A stretch of 64,000 bases of DNA from a bacterium (GTDB taxonomy: Bacteria > Pseudomonadota > Alphaproteobacteria > Acetobacterales > Acetobacteraceae), in contig JAMFRO010000022.1 of NCBI GenBank assembly GCA_026224825.1, positions 248,001 to 312,000 of the forward strand, given 5' to 3'. A program made the position numbers and the translations under genes. Below are positions 63,701 through 64,000 of the stretch, piece by piece (position 1 is the stretch's first letter; each line of letters starts with the position of its first letter). The notes beneath the pieces are model-generated. The model saw only the letters and a list, made by a program, of their open reading frames with translations. It searched no databases and had not been told where the DNA came from.

Positions 63701-64000
63701 TTGAACGTGGTAAATGGTGATCATCTGGATGATGTCGAGATGATCGAAGTACCAGGCGGCACATTCATCATGGGCTCCAACGATCATTACGTGGAAGAAG
63801 CTCCCGCGCATCGCGTAAAGGTCGATGATTTTTTAATGGATACTCTGCCGGTAACAAACCGGCGCTTCTCAGCCTTCGTGGCTGCCACGGGCTACACAAC
63901 AGCAGCCGAACTGCCGCCCAACCCCGAGCATTATCCCGGGGCTTTGCCGGAAATGATGTATCCTGGTTCGCTCGTGTTTATCCAGCCAAGGATACCAGCG
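63701..64000 (+). CDS. Formylglycine-generating enzyme (FGE/SUMF1), partial
   Basis: The gene runs off the window; about 100 residues are seen. It begins near TTG 63701 (AAAGGA upstream), with ATG 63740 as alternative. The N-terminal FGE domain is clear: MIEVPGGTFIMGSNDHYVEEAPAHRVKVDDFLMDTLPVTNRRFSAFVAATGY is the span, with PGGTFIMGS and PVTN as key blocks. FGE oxidises the sulfatase Cys to formylglycine aerobically, before export. Its place next to the sulfatase strongly suggests it matures that enzyme. The catalytic Cys pair would be downstream of the window. Confidence 0.88.
   Translation, partial: MNVVNGDHLDDVEMIEVPGGTFIMGSNDHYVEEAPAHRVKVDDFLMDTLPVTNRRFSAFVAATGYTTAAELPPNPEHYPGALPEMMYPGSLVFIQPRIPA

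Overview
The window looks like about 64 kb of an alphaproteobacterial chromosome, most probably an Acetobacteraceae member (acetic-acid or acidophilic group). This is inferred, not proven. The sequence is GC-rich, has cydDC and membrane-linked molybdenum aldehyde oxidoreductases, and carries structured intergenic repeats of a kind I associate with that family. The left 26.4 kb is compact housekeeping DNA; the right 37 kb is accessory DNA with many broken genes.

Housekeeping half (1-26.5 kb): tRNA-Pro(CGG); a Tat-exported cell-wall amidase and penicillin-binding protein 1A; prfB with its programmed +1 frameshift; a membrane protein; a peroxiredoxin/LysR pair; a b561-molybdopterin-DUF1223-glycosyltransferase operon; an Hsp20 gene under a likely ROSE-type RNA thermometer; another multi-membrane protein; a PrsW-type protease; cydDC; panC; an ABC exporter; three small exported Ser/Thr-rich proteins; guaB; and a ppx-rlmE operon. 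Three structured repeats lie in intergenic gaps (1133-1273, 18669-18888, 21153-21259).

Integration scar (26.4-30.8 kb): tRNA-Gln(CTG) is abutted by the decayed 3' part of a large serine recombinase. Next come the first helix of an MFS transporter, an intact PhyH-like dioxygenase with its TetR regulator, an alpha/beta-hydrolase cut just after its HGGGF motif, and a short TPR protein.

Redox and detoxification region (30.8-54.7 kb): two molybdenum hydroxylases of the xanthine-oxidase family stand head to head, a cytosolic PaoABC type and a Tat-exported type with a tri-haem cytochrome c. Then follow a dead arsC, an H1-like protein, two acetyltransferases and a run of small-molecule enzymes. Two regulator-linked units come next. 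One is MarR with VOC-GST-VOC, whose last gene is frameshifted. The other is LysR with cupin-AKR-SDR, whose AKR has a stop at codon 15. A peptide-deformylase-like protein lacking metal ligands follows.

Sulfatase region (55-64 kb): a membrane di-iron hydroxylase, a LysR regulator, DUF1329, DUF1302, a large exported arylsulfatase with the variant motif CSATR, a TetR regulator, and the start of a formylglycine-generating enzyme (FGE) running off the window. The two divergent promoter regions share a related dyad sequence, which suggests one regulon. I infer a system that desulfates a hydrophobic sulfate ester and handles the product at the outer membrane. This is the best candidate in the window for an undescribed system.
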